From contig NZ_BCXI01000014.1 in NCBI RefSeq assembly GCF_001895025.1, positions 62,001 through 126,000 on the forward strand: 64,000 bases of DNA. Direction: 5' to 3'. Positions 46,530 to 54,503 of the stretch are shown here, one piece after another. Numbering within the stretch: the stretch's first letter is position 1; each line of letters opens with the position of its first letter. The notes beneath the pieces are model-generated. The model was not told where the DNA came from. It saw only the letters and a program-made list of their open reading frames with translations, and did no database searches. Position numbers and translations under genes: made by a program. This stretch comes from Rhodococcus zopfii NBRC 100606 = JCM 9919. GTDB lineage: Bacteria; Actinomycetota; Actinomycetes; Mycobacteriales; Mycobacteriaceae.

Positions 46530-47315
46530 CTACTGTGCGAGCGTCACCAGGTCCTTACCCGCCCAATACCCGAGCAGGTTCTTCGCGAGCTCCCGATAAG
46601 CCTCCGCGCCCTTGTTCTTGCGGCCGGCGAGCACGGTGGCGCCGGACGCCGACGCCTCCGCGAACCGCACGGTCCGCGGAATCGGCGGCGACAGCACCGG
46701 CAGGTCGTATCGATCCGCGACGTCGGCGAGCACGTCCCGGCTGTGCGTGGTGCGCGCGTCGTACAGGGTCGGCAGCGCACCGAGCAGTTCCAGATCGGGG
46801 TTGGTGACCTGCTTGACCTCCGACACCGTGCGCAGCAACTGGCCGACGCCACGGTGAGCGAGGGTCTCGCACTGCAGCGGCACGAGCACCGCCTCGGCGG
46901 CGGTCAGCCCATTGAGGGTCAGCACGCCGAGCGACGGCGGGCAATCGATGATCACGACGTCGAAGTTCGCGAGCAACGGCGCCAGCGCCCGCTTCAGCGC
47001 GAATTCACGCCCCGGGCGCATGAGCAGCAGCGCCTCGGCGCCCGCGAGATCGATCGTCGCGGGCAACAGGCTCACCCCCTCGTCCGTGTCGAGCAGAGCC
47101 TCCTTCGCTTCCGCGTCCCCGACAAGCACGTCGTGCACCGACCGTTCCAGCCGGTCCGGGTTGTGCCCGAGAGAGAATGTCAGACACCCCTGAGGGTCGA
47201 GGTCGACGACGAGTACCCGCTGCCCCACCCCTGCCAGTGCCGCCCCCAGCGACGCAACGGTGGTCGTCTTCGCGACGCCACCCTTCTGATTTGCCACCGC
47301 AAGTACCTTTGTCAC
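46530..47315 (-). CDS. ParA/Soj-family ATPase (Rv3213c-like)
   Basis: A 261-aa MinD/ParA ATPase. The deviant Walker A is NQKGGVAKTTT (signature lysine 11 and P-loop lysine 16), the A' motif is VVDLDPQGCLTFSL and Walker B is VIIDCPPSLG. No parB follows, so it is not the chromosomal partition pair and may position another cargo. GTG 47315 is chosen because it places the P loop at the N terminus. It diverges from the GNAT gene. Confidence 0.9.
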   Translation of the reverse strand: MTKVLAVANQKGGVAKTTTVASLGAALAGVGQRVLVVDLDPQGCLTFSLGHNPDRLERSVHDVLVGDAEAKEALLDTDEGVSLLPATIDLAGAEALLLMRPGREFALKRALAPLLANFDVVIIDCPPSLGVLTLNGLTAAEAVLVPLQCETLAHRGVGQLLRTVSEVKQVTNPDLELLGALPTLYDARTTHSRDVLADVADRYDLPVLSPPIPRTVRFAEASASGATVLAGRKNKGAEAYRELAKNLLGYWAGKDLVTLAQ

Positions 47316-47398
47316 GCGTCGATCCTCGCGCACTTCGTGCCCGCACGCGACAATTGACGACACTTCGCGAACCCGCGAACCGCAAACTCCCCGAAAGG

Positions 47399-47893
47399 AT
47401 GCAGCCGATCGTGATCCGCCGCGCCCGCCCCGACGACGTCGACGCCGTCACCGGCCTGATCTACGGCCTCGCCGAGTACGAGAAGGCACCGGACGAGTGC
47501 ACCGTGGTGCCCGAGCAGATCCACACCGCCCTGTTCGGACCGAACCCGGCGGCATTTGCGCACGTCGCCGAGACCGGCGAAGGGGAGGTCGTCGGACTGG
47601 CACTGTGGTTCCTGAACTTCTCCACCTGGGACGGCGTGCACGGGATCTACCTCGAAGACCTGTTCGTGAGTCCCGAGCACCGCGGGCACGGATACGGACG
47701 CGCGCTACTGGCGGCGCTGGCCGCCGAATGCGTCGACCACGGCTACAGCCGGCTGAGCTGGTCGGTGCTGGACTGGAACACGCCGTCCATCGGGTTCTAC
47801 CGTGCGCTCGGGGCGGTCCCCCAGGACGAATGGACCACGTTCCGGCTCACCGGCGACGCCCTGACGGCGCTGGGCACGGAGGGCGGCAACTAG
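47399..47893 (+). CDS. GNAT-family N-acetyltransferase
   Basis: A 164-aa GNAT protein of the diamine/thialysine acetyltransferase type. Acetyl-CoA binding motif A is EDLFVSPEHRGHGYGRALL and motif B is SWSVLDWNTPSIGFYRALGA. The N terminus IRRARPDDVDAVTGLIYGLAEYE is typical of this subgroup. ATG 47399 overlaps the AGGA; GTG 47411 is an alternative with normal spacing. Substrate probably a small amine. Confidence 0.85.
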   Translation: MQPIVIRRARPDDVDAVTGLIYGLAEYEKAPDECTVVPEQIHTALFGPNPAAFAHVAETGEGEVVGLALWFLNFSTWDGVHGIYLEDLFVSPEHRGHGYGRALLAALAAECVDHGYSRLSWSVLDWNTPSIGFYRALGAVPQDEWTTFRLTGDALTALGTEGGN

Positions 47894-47896
47894 CCG

Positions 47897-48340
47897 TCAG
47901 TGGTCGTGCGGGTCTGCCTCGGGTTCGGCATCCGGTGCGTAGTCCTCGGCAAGCCAGGTCGTCGTCTGCGGCGCGAACAGCAGCACCAGAGCGGGCAGGA
48001 CGATCACCGAGAGCACGATGCCCAGCACCACCTGGTGGGAATCGGTCAGCAGCGACCATGCCACCGGCAACAACAGCAACTGCGCGACGACGGCGACGGC
48101 CCGGCCCCAGCGCTTGCCGCGCAGCAACGCGATCCCGGCGGCGAGCACCCCGCCGAACAGGATGCCCAGCCACAACGCCAGGCCGTATCCGTTGGTGACG
48201 CTCTGGTCGTGGGTACCGGACAGGGCTCGCACGACCGAGTACACCGCGAACCCGATCGCAACGGCACCCTCGAGGACGACAAGGGAACCTGCGACGCGCA
48301 CGGTCGGCGGAACAATGCTGCGGTGGGACTCGATGGGCAC
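47897..48340 (-). CDS. Small integral membrane protein (Rv3217c-like)
   Basis: A 147-aa protein with four hydrophobic helices (about residues 15-37, 50-72, 80-97 and 102-125) and an acidic, His-containing tail (AEPEADPHDH). GTG 48340 is chosen because it starts just before the first helix region. No enzymatic motif; function unknown. Its stop is 3 bp from that of the GNAT gene. Confidence 0.72.
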   Translation of the reverse strand: MPIESHRSIVPPTVRVAGSLVVLEGAVAIGFAVYSVVRALSGTHDQSVTNGYGLALWLGILFGGVLAAGIALLRGKRWGRAVAVVAQLLLLPVAWSLLTDSHQVVLGIVLSVIVLPALVLLFAPQTTTWLAEDYAPDAEPEADPHDH

Positions 48341-48387
48341 CCGGCCAGCGTAGTGGACCCGATCGTGACCACTTAGGCTGATGCTCC

Positions 48388-49326
48388 GTGCGCGCACTGC
48401 TGATCGTGAATCCTCACGCGACGACGACCACTCCCGCAGGTCGGGACCGGCTCGCGCACGCGCTCGGCCGCAGCGTCGCCCTCACCGTCGCGCACACCAC
48501 ACATCGCGGTCACGCGGCAGAGCTGGCCCGTTCCGCGCACGCCGACGGCATGGACGTGATCGTCGCGCACGGCGGCGACGGCACCGTCAACGAGATCGTC
48601 AACGGACTGCTGGGGTCTCCGACCGATCCGGCCGATCCGACCCTGCCGCTGCTGGCGGTCGTGCCGGGCGGTTCCGCGAACGTGTTCGCGCGGTCGCTGG
48701 GGATGTCCGCGGATCCGATGGAGGCGACCGAACAACTTCTCGGGCTGCTCTCCGAGCGCACGCATCGCCGGATCGGACTCGGTCACTGCGCGAACCGATG
48801 GTTCGTGTTCAACGCGGGACTCGGGCTGGACGCACAGGTCTGCGAGGCGATCGACCTCAGCCGGGCCGAGGGGAAGAAGGTCACGACGGCCCGGTACGTG
48901 CGGCACGCGATCGCACAGTTCTTCGCGTCCAGGCGCGCCGAACCCGCCCTCACGGTCGAGATGCCGGGCCGCGAGCCGGTGTCCGGGATCTACTACGCAT
49001 TCGTGTCGAATTCGAGCCCGTGGACGTTCCTGGACACGCGCCCGGTCCACACCAATCCGGGCACCTCGTTCGAGACGGGCCTGGGTGTATTCGCGATGCG
49101 CACGATGGCCGTGCTGCCGAGCCTCCGCGTCATCGGGCAGTTCCTTGCGCGGCACGGTAATCCTCGGTCGAAGCATCTCGTGCGCGCCGACGATGTGGAA
49201 CGGGTCCGAGTGGTCGCGTCGCGGCCGATCGGTCTCCAGGTCGACGGCGACTACCTGGGCCTTCACACCGATGTCGAGTTCGTGTCGGTGCCCGCAATAC
49301 TCGATGTGGTGGCCCCCGCGCGATGA
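48388..49326 (+). CDS. Diacylglycerol kinase-family lipid kinase (Rv3218-like)
   Basis: A 312-aa protein of the DAGK catalytic family. The N-terminal phosphate-binding blocks are LLIVNPHATTTT and VIVAHGGDGTVNEIVNGLLG, with VVPGGSANVFARSLG forming the substrate-side loop. Members phosphorylate diacylglycerol, sphingosine-like or related lipids. GTG 48388. It precedes whiB1 on the same strand, as in mycobacteria. Confidence 0.88.
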   Translation: MRALLIVNPHATTTTPAGRDRLAHALGRSVALTVAHTTHRGHAAELARSAHADGMDVIVAHGGDGTVNEIVNGLLGSPTDPADPTLPLLAVVPGGSANVFARSLGMSADPMEATEQLLGLLSERTHRRIGLGHCANRWFVFNAGLGLDAQVCEAIDLSRAEGKKVTTARYVRHAIAQFFASRRAEPALTVEMPGREPVSGIYYAFVSNSSPWTFLDTRPVHTNPGTSFETGLGVFAMRTMAVLPSLRVIGQFLARHGNPRSKHLVRADDVERVRVVASRPIGLQVDGDYLGLHTDVEFVSVPAILDVVAPAR

Positions 49327-49344
49327 ATTCCGCCGCTGGAATTA

Positions 49345-49360
49345 TGTGAATTCGGTTACA
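49345..49360. promoter_or_regulatory. CRP-family binding site 1 upstream of whiB1
   Basis: TGTGA-N6-TTACA matches nine of ten defined positions of TGTGA-N6-TCACA. Mycobacterial whiB1 is a known target of the cAMP receptor protein. A TTAGAT at 49386-49391 could be a -10 about 33 bp downstream. Confidence 0.6.
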
Positions 49361-49465
49361 TTCGCGCTGTCAAGAGAGTAAAAAGTTAGATCGACAACAT
49401 GCCTGAACACCGGCGGCGTGAGCTTCCCCACGGTCGGGGCGAATTCTATTGACTTCACGCTCGTT

Positions 49466-49481
49466 CGTGAAAGCATTCACA
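49466..49481. promoter_or_regulatory. CRP-family binding site 2 upstream of whiB1
   Basis: CGTGA-N6-TCACA also matches nine of ten positions. It overlaps the region just after a TTGACT (49449-49454), so binding here could block that promoter. The two sites are 121 bp apart. Confidence 0.6.
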
Positions 49482-49574
49482 AGTAACCGCGCGGAAACAC
49501 TCGTCGGACGCGCGCATGAACTTGCAGAGACCATCACCCCGGTGCGGAGAGCACCTTCGAAGGAGAGTAGAAGC

Positions 49575-49829
49575 ATGGACTGGCGCCACAAGGCAATCTG
49601 TCGCGACGAGGATCCGGAGCTGTTCTTCCCCGTGGGAAACAGTGGCCCGGCCATCGCGCAGATCGCTGATGCCAAGCTCGTGTGCAACCGCTGCCCGGTC
49701 GTCGCCGACTGCCTGACCTGGGCCCTCGAGTCCGGCCAGGACGCAGGCGTCTGGGGTGGCATGAGCGAGGACGAACGTCGCGCGCTCAAGCGTCGCAACG
49801 CCCGCACCCGCGCACGCACCGCCGTCTAG
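49575..49829 (+). CDS. whiB1: WhiB1, NO-responsive Fe-S transcription factor
   Basis: An 84-aa Wbl protein starting MDWRHKAICRDEDPELFF, exactly the WhiB1 length. The four cluster cysteines are C9 (AIC), CNRC and the later ADC; GVWGG follows and the C terminus is basic (RRALKRRNARTRAR). The [4Fe-4S] cluster reacts with nitric oxide and the protein binds SigA; WhiB1 is essential in mycobacteria. ATG 49575 has a GGAGAG Shine-Dalgarno. The 248-base upstream gap carries two CRP-like sites. Confidence 0.96.
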   Translation: MDWRHKAICRDEDPELFFPVGNSGPAIAQIADAKLVCNRCPVVADCLTWALESGQDAGVWGGMSEDERRALKRRNARTRARTAV

Positions 49830-49887
49830 ACGGAACACGGACGCAACCCTGCATCGCTGCGGGGCAGTCGTCGCAGGGCAAGAGGAC

Positions 49888-49918
49888 AGCCCGGCACCAT
49901 TTCGGGTGCCGGGCTTTT
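49888..49918 (+). terminator. Intrinsic terminator of whiB1
   Basis: An 11-bp stem (AGCCCGGCACC with GGTGCCGGGCT) is followed by TTTTGT, a classic rho-independent terminator, and ends 34 bp from the convergent pdtaS stop. Confidence 0.9.
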
Positions 49919-49951
49919 GTCTGTCCGTAGCAGGCCGGGCGCAGGACCCGG

Positions 49952-51430
49952 TCAGGTCACCGGCACCCGGCCGAGCGGCAACCGCAGATGCGCGTCGGTG
50001 CCGCCCGACCCCCCTCGCTCGAGCCGGAGTGACCCTCCGAGCTCCGCAGCGACCAGGGTCCGGACGATCTGCAGCCCGAGCCGATCCGCCTCCTCCAGCA
50101 CGAAACCGTCCGGCAGACCCTTGCCGTCGTCGTTGACGACCACGTCGAGCCAGCGCGCCGAACGGTCCGCCCGCAACGTCACGGTTCCGTGCACGCCCGG
50201 ATCGAAGGCGTGCTCGACGGCGTTCTGCACGAGCTCGGTGAGGACCATGACCAGCGGTGTCGCCCGGTCCGCAGGAAAGACGCCGAGGCTGCCCTCACGC
50301 CGCACCCGGATCTGGCTGCCCACCGTCGCGACGTCGATGACGATCGGGATCAACCGGTCGACGACGTCGTCCAGGTCGACCTCCTCGTCCACCGACATCG
50401 ACAGCGCCTCGTGCACCAGCGCGATCGACGTGACACGCCGCACCGCCTCGCCCAGCGCCTGCTGGGCCTCCGCATTTCCGGTGCGCCGCGCCTGCAACCG
50501 CAGCAGCGCCGCGACCGTCTGCAGGTTGTTCTTCACGCGGTGATGGATCTCGCGGATCGTCGCGTCCTTGCTCAGCAACGCGCGATCGCGGCGTTTGACC
50601 TCGGTGACGTCGCGGATCACGACAGCCGCGCCCTCGAGCCGACCGCCGGGTGCCAGCACCAGCGCCCGCAGCAGCACCGTCGCACCGCGCGCCTCGATTT
50701 CCATGCGCTGACCGATTCGCCCCTCCACCGCACCGCTCAGATAGTCGGAGACGTCGCGGCTCTCGAACGGGTCGGTGACCAGCGCGCGCGTCGTCGCGAT
50801 CAGGTCCTGACCGACCAGATCTGAGTTGAGCCCCATGCGGTGGTATGCGGACAGAGCGTTGGGGCTCGCGTACACCACACGCCCCTCGCGGTCGAGGCGG
50901 ATGAACCCGTCGCCGGCGCGCGGACTCGACTTGGTGTCCGATCGGGACTCCGGCGTCGGGAAGGTGCCCTCACAGATCATCCGGTACAGCGCGTCGGCGC
51001 ATTCGAGATAGGCAGTTTCGAGCGCGCTCGTCGAGCGCCGGGATGCCCGTGCGGCATCACGGCTGAGCACCGCGATGACCCGACCGTCCCAGCGCACCGG
51101 CACGGCCTGACGGCGCATCGGAATCGGGTCGGCCGGGTCCACGTCCGCGACGACGATCTTGCCGCTCTCGAAGGCCTTCGGAACGTACGGATGCTCGTCC
51201 TCGGAGACGACCGTCCCGACGGAATCCTCGGGCAGCACGGTCGAGGCCGTGGTGGGCCGGCACTGGGCCACGCAGACGATCCCGCCCGGTTCGGCGTTGA
51301 CCCACAACAGCACGTCCGCGAACGACAGGTCTGCGAGCAACTGCCACTCCGCGACGACGCGTTGCAGATGGTCCACTGCCCCGCCGGGCAGGTCGGTGTA
51401 CTCGGCGAGCAGGGCGCTGAGGGTGGACAC
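49952..51430 (-). CDS. pdtaS: Sensor histidine kinase PdtaS
   Basis: A 492-aa cytosolic kinase with an N-terminal GAF-like domain (about 1-140), a PAS domain (about 175-280), a HisKA_2 dimerisation domain whose phosphoacceptor histidine is in IHHRVKNNLQTV (about residue 296), and an HATPase domain (ELVQNAVEHAF, VVNDDGKGLPDG). It phosphorylates the ANTAR response regulator PdtaR, encoded elsewhere, controlling antitermination. GTG 51430. The order next to the biotinyl protein matches mycobacteria. Confidence 0.92.
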   Translation of the reverse strand: MSTLSALLAEYTDLPGGAVDHLQRVVAEWQLLADLSFADVLLWVNAEPGGIVCVAQCRPTTASTVLPEDSVGTVVSEDEHPYVPKAFESGKIVVADVDPADPIPMRRQAVPVRWDGRVIAVLSRDAARASRRSTSALETAYLECADALYRMICEGTFPTPESRSDTKSSPRAGDGFIRLDREGRVVYASPNALSAYHRMGLNSDLVGQDLIATTRALVTDPFESRDVSDYLSGAVEGRIGQRMEIEARGATVLLRALVLAPGGRLEGAAVVIRDVTEVKRRDRALLSKDATIREIHHRVKNNLQTVAALLRLQARRTGNAEAQQALGEAVRRVTSIALVHEALSMSVDEEVDLDDVVDRLIPIVIDVATVGSQIRVRREGSLGVFPADRATPLVMVLTELVQNAVEHAFDPGVHGTVTLRADRSARWLDVVVNDDGKGLPDGFVLEEADRLGLQIVRTLVAAELGGSLRLERGGSGGTDAHLRLPLGRVPVT

Positions 51431-51444
51431 CGGTCTCTCGCCGC

Positions 51445-51660
51445 TCAGGAGATGACGGCGATGAGGTCGCCCGCCTGGATGACATCGCCCACGGCGACGT
51501 CGAGCGCGGTGACCGTCCCGGCGGTCTCGGCGATGACGGGAATCTCCATCTTCATCGACTCGAGGACGACGAGGGTGTCGCCGACGTCGACGACGTCCCC
51601 CTTGTTCACCACCACTTCGAAAACGGTGGACACCATCTCCGCGCGTACGTCTTCAGCCAT
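51445..51660 (-). CDS. Biotinyl-lysine (BCCP-like) domain protein, TB7.3-like
   Basis: A 71-aa stand-alone biotinyl domain; the biotinylated lysine is in VLESMKMEIPV. It is the homologue of mycobacterial TB7.3 (Rv3221c). No carboxylase subunit is adjacent, so the partner is unknown. ATG 51660 gives the complete hammerhead fold. It diverges from the bL37 gene across 95 bp. Confidence 0.9.
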   Translation of the reverse strand: MAEDVRAEMVSTVFEVVVNKGDVVDVGDTLVVLESMKMEIPVIAETAGTVTALDVAVGDVIQAGDLIAVIS

Positions 51661-51755
51661 CGAAACCCCAATCCGTGGACGTGACGGCGGACCTGCCGAC
51701 AGGACCACCCAACCACACGTGAAACACTGTAATGAACGAGAAAGGAGTCCAGACC

Positions 51756-51830
51756 ATGGGTAAGCGAGGCCGCAAGAAGCGCAGCCGCAAGGGTAACGCC
51801 GCCAACCACGGTAAGCGTCCCAACGCCTGA
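51756..51830 (+). CDS. 50S ribosomal protein bL37 (24 residues)
   Basis: A 24-codon frame reading MGKRGRKKRSRKGNAANHGK and then RPNA before the stop. Eleven of 24 residues are Lys or Arg, and the sequence matches the tiny actinobacterial large-subunit protein bL37 known from mycobacterial ribosome structures. AAAGGAG at 51741-51747 is an ideal Shine-Dalgarno, TGTAAT (51728-51733) is a probable -10, and a strong terminator follows, so it is an independent transcription unit. Confidence 0.85.
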   Translation: MGKRGRKKRSRKGNAANHGKRPNA

Positions 51831-51846
51831 GGCGTGCGCAAAGACG

Positions 51847-51884
51847 TCGAGGGGCCGGAAAGCACACGCTTTCCGGCCCCTCGA
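51847..51884. terminator. Bidirectional terminator between bL37 and rshA
   Basis: A 17-bp stem (TCGAGGGGCCGGAAAGC with its complement) closes an ACAC loop between the convergent ends of bL37 (51830) and rshA (51904). Confidence 0.85.
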
Positions 51885-51903
51885 TCGGTATTCGGCCGGT
51901 CGA

Positions 51904-52185
51904 TCAGCCTTCGGTCTCGGTCCGGGTCACCACGACGGTCCGGCGGATCTCGACCATCAGGCGTTCCCGCAGCCCTTCGGGGGCGTGCTCGCCGCCGCAC
52001 TTACGGCTGAGCAGCGATTTGATCTTCTCCTCGATGCCGTACGCCTCGAGGCATGCGCCGCATTCGTGAAGGTGGCGTTGCAGCCGCGCGCGGGATGTGT
52101 CGTCGCACTCGGAGTCGAGCAGCAGGTACACGTCCGCAATCACCGCGGAGCAGTCGATCTGTTCGAATTCGGTCGGCTCGCTCAC
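51904..52185 (-). CDS. rshA: Redox-sensing zinc anti-sigma factor RshA
   Basis: A 93-aa anti-sigma factor of the ZAS family. The zinc/redox switch HxxxCxxC is [10 protein letters not shown], with further cysteines at IDC, SEC and RKCG. Oxidation releases zinc and frees SigH. GTG 52185 overlaps the sigH stop by 4 nt (GTGA) with GGGAG upstream, so the pair is co-translated and stoichiometric. Confidence 0.92.
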   Translation of the reverse strand: MSEPTEFEQIDCSAVIADVYLLLDSECDDTSRARLQRHLHECGACLEAYGIEEKIKSLLSRKCGGEHAPEGLRERLMVEIRRTVVVTRTETEG

Positions 52186-52826
52186 CGGACTACTCCCTTC
52201 TCGTTCACCGTGTCCGCATCCGTTGCGGTCGCGACGGCGGCGTCCACCGCGCCGCTCCGGTTGAATCCCCGTTCCCGCGCGACGTCGGCGAGAAGACCCC
52301 GCAACTGCTTGCGTCCGCGGTGCAGACGCGACATCACCGTGCCGATGGGCGTGCCCATGATCTCGGCGATCTCCTTGTAGGGGAATCCCTCGACGTCGGC
52401 GTAGTACACCGCCATCCGGAATTCCTCGGGAAGTTCCTGCAACGCGTGTTTGATCGCGTCGTCCGGCAGCGAGTCGAGGGCCTCGACCTCGGCCGATCTC
52501 AGGCCGGTAGAGGTGTGCTCGGCGGTCGCGGCGAGCTGCCAGTCGGTGATCTCGTCCGTCGGATACTGCGCCGGCTGGCGCTGCTTCTTGCGGTACGAGT
52601 TGATGTAGGTGTTCGTCAGGATGCGGTACAACCACGCCTTGAGGTTGGTGCCTTCCTTGAACGACGCGAACGCCGAGAACGCCTTGATGAACGTCTCCTG
52701 GACCAGATCCTCCGCGTCCGCCGGGTTGCGGGTCATCCGCACAGCCGCGCCGTAGAGCTGGTCGAGCATCGGCAGCGCGTCGCGCTCGAACCGCTCGGCC
52801 AGTTCCGCACCTGACTCTTCGACCAC
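52182..52826 (-). CDS. sigH: ECF sigma factor SigH (oxidative and heat stress)
   Basis: A 214-aa ECF sigma factor. Region 2 is [15 protein letters not shown] with the promoter-melting helix [19 protein letters not shown]; region 4 is [20 protein letters not shown] and [18 protein letters not shown]. It directs thioredoxin, mycothiol and proteostasis genes. GTG 52826 is chosen because GAAGGGA lies six bases upstream and the length equals that of mycobacterial SigH; the frame is open further upstream. It has its own SigH-type promoter. Confidence 0.94.
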   Translation of the reverse strand: MVEESGAELAERFERDALPMLDQLYGAAVRMTRNPADAEDLVQETFIKAFSAFASFKEGTNLKAWLYRILTNTYINSYRKKQRQPAQYPTDEITDWQLAATAEHTSTGLRSAEVEALDSLPDDAIKHALQELPEEFRMAVYYADVEGFPYKEIAEIMGTPIGTVMSRLHRGRKQLRGLLADVARERGFNRSGAVDAAVATATDADTVNEKGVVR

Positions 52827-52959
52827 ACCGATCCCTTCACTTGCCGTATCCGTGAAGGCTACCGGCCGAGGTGGGCACAGCACAGGCACGCGGTACTCCG
52901 ATCGGTGTTCGTCGACCCGGTTTCGTCCACCCCGGCGGGGGCGGCCATTTCGGATCAAC

Positions 52960-52982
52960 AACGCATCCGGGCGAGTTGTTCC
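52960..52982 (-). promoter_or_regulatory. SigH-type autoregulatory promoter
   Basis: On the minus strand GGAAC (52982-52978), 14 nt, CGTT (52963-52960) fits the SigH/SigR consensus GGAAC/T-N-CGTT. It lies about 130 bases before the sigH start, giving the usual positive autoregulation. Confidence 0.65.
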
Positions 52983-53013
52983 CCCCGCTCGCCGCTTTCC
53001 TAGAGTGTCCGGC

Positions 53014-53511
53014 ATGGCCTCGACCTCGACCCCCGCGACGAAGCTCCTGACCCGGGAGAAGGTGTCGCACCGGGTCCATGAATACGATCACGACGCCCGC
53101 GCCGCGTCGTACGGCACCGAGGCGGTCGACGTGCTCGGTGCGCGGCTCGGTGTCGAGGCGGGGCAGATCTTCAAGACGCTGGTGGTGAAGCTGTCCGACG
53201 GCAAACTCGCGGTCGCGGTGATCCCTGTGCCCGCGAAACTCTCGCTCAAGGCCGTCGCGGGTGCACTGGGCGGCGGCAAGTCGGTGATGGCCGACCGGGC
53301 CGACGCCGAACGCGCCACCGGCTACGTGCTCGGCGGGATCTCCCCGCTCGGCCAGCGAAGCCGGTTGCGCACGGTCGTCGACGCATCCGCGCAGGACTGG
53401 GGGCAGGTGCTGTGCAGCGCGGGCCGCCGCGGATTGGAGATCGAACTGGCACCCGCCGATCTGATCCGGCTGACCGGCGCGGTCGTCGCCCCGATCACCG
53501 CCGGTCAGTAG
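53014..53511 (+). CDS. ybaK: Cys-tRNA(Pro)/Cys-tRNA(Cys) deacylase YbaK/EbsC
   Basis: A 165-aa YbaK-fold trans-editing protein. The catalytic lysine is in IFKTLVVKL, and the substrate loop [17 protein letters not shown] is characteristic of YbaK rather than ProX. It removes cysteine mischarged onto tRNA-Pro. ATG 53014. It diverges from sigH, so the 52827-53013 region probably serves both genes. Confidence 0.9.
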   Translation: MASTSTPATKLLTREKVSHRVHEYDHDARAASYGTEAVDVLGARLGVEAGQIFKTLVVKLSDGKLAVAVIPVPAKLSLKAVAGALGGGKSVMADRADAERATGYVLGGISPLGQRSRLRTVVDASAQDWGQVLCSAGRRGLEIELAPADLIRLTGAVVAPITAGQ

Positions 53512-53565
53512 TCCACACCCGCCTACAGCCTTCGCCGACACCTCACCGGGCGGGATCTGTGACCC

Positions 53566-53619
53566 TTGACACCCCCACGGAGTGAATATACGTTCATACG
53601 CAGTGAAGGAGCATTCACT
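53566..53619 (+). promoter_or_regulatory. Promoter with two tandem palindromic operators of the alicyclic-acid operon
   Basis: TTGACA at 53566-53571 is a consensus -35. Site 2 at 53602-53619 is a perfect AGTGAA-N6-TTCACT inverted repeat; site 1 at 53581-53598 is AGTGAA-N6-TTCATA, matching in four to five arm positions. Their centres are 21 bp apart (two helical turns), and site 1 covers the expected -10. A TetR dimer pair is the likely binder, possibly the regulator at 58355. Confidence 0.62.
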
Positions 53620-53673
53620 CGATCTGAGCGAAGTCTCACACCTTCCGGTATCCGAGCCGACGAGGAGTCACCC

Positions 53674-54468
53674 ATGTCCGGATTCGAAGACATCACCTAC
53701 GAAATCGAAGACCGCGCCGCGATCATCACGATCAACCGCCCCGAGCGCTACAACGCCTTCCGCGGCAAGACCGTCGAAGAACTCATCAAGGCCTTCCGTC
53801 ACGCCTGGGCCGACAGCCGCGTCTCCGCCGTGATCCTCACCGGCGCGGGCGAGAAGGCGTTCTGCACGGGTGGCGACGTCAAGCAGCGCGCCGAGACCAG
53901 CGACTACGGCCCCACCGAATCCGGCATGTTCGAGATCGGCTACCTGCACAAGGTGATTCGTGACATCCCCAAGCCCGTCATCGCGGCGGTCAACGGCATC
54001 GCGGTCGGCGGCGGCCACGTCCTGCACGTGCTGTGCGATCTGACCATCGCCGCCGAGACCGCCAAGTTCGGGCAGGCCGGACCGCGCGTCGGTTCGTTCG
54101 ACGCCGGGTTCGGTTCCGCGTTCCTCGCCCGTGTCGTCGGCGAGAAGCGCGCCCGCGAGATCTGGTACCTGTGCCGCCAGTACGACGCTGCCACCGCCGA
54201 ACGCTGGGGTCTGGTGAATTGGGTTGTGCCGCAGGACAGACTGCTCGACGAAGCCAAGTCCGTCGCCGCCGAGATCGCCGAGAAGAGCCCCACTGCGATC
54301 AAGTTCCTCAAGCAGTCCTTCAACGCCGACACCGACCATCAGGCCGGGCTGAGCAACCTCGCGATGTCCGCCCTCGACCTGTTCGGCAAGTCCGAGGAGG
54401 GCCTGGAAGGCGCGCAGGCATTCGCAGAGAAGCGGCCCGCCGAGTTCGGCAAGTTCGTCAAGGCCTGA
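53674..54468 (+). CDS. badI: 2-ketocyclohexanecarboxyl-CoA hydrolase-like crotonase (BadI-like)
   Basis: A 264-aa crotonase-fold enzyme. Segments NAFRGKTVEELIKAF, AFCTGGDVKQR, VGGGHVLHVLCDLTI and VVGEKRAREIWYLCRQY resemble BadI, which opens the ring of 2-ketocyclohexanecarboxyl-CoA to pimelyl-CoA, more than generic enoyl-CoA hydratases or MenB. ATG 53674 follows GAGGAG. It is first in a five-gene cluster with a BadH-like dehydrogenase next, which supports the assignment. Substrate not proven. Confidence 0.8.
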   Translation: MSGFEDITYEIEDRAAIITINRPERYNAFRGKTVEELIKAFRHAWADSRVSAVILTGAGEKAFCTGGDVKQRAETSDYGPTESGMFEIGYLHKVIRDIPKPVIAAVNGIAVGGGHVLHVLCDLTIAAETAKFGQAGPRVGSFDAGFGSAFLARVVGEKRAREIWYLCRQYDAATAERWGLVNWVVPQDRLLDEAKSVAAEIAEKSPTAIKFLKQSFNADTDHQAGLSNLAMSALDLFGKSEEGLEGAQAFAEKRPAEFGKFVKA

Positions 54469-54503
54469 CCACTCCCGACCGAACCCGAAAGAGCATCGAC
54501 ACC

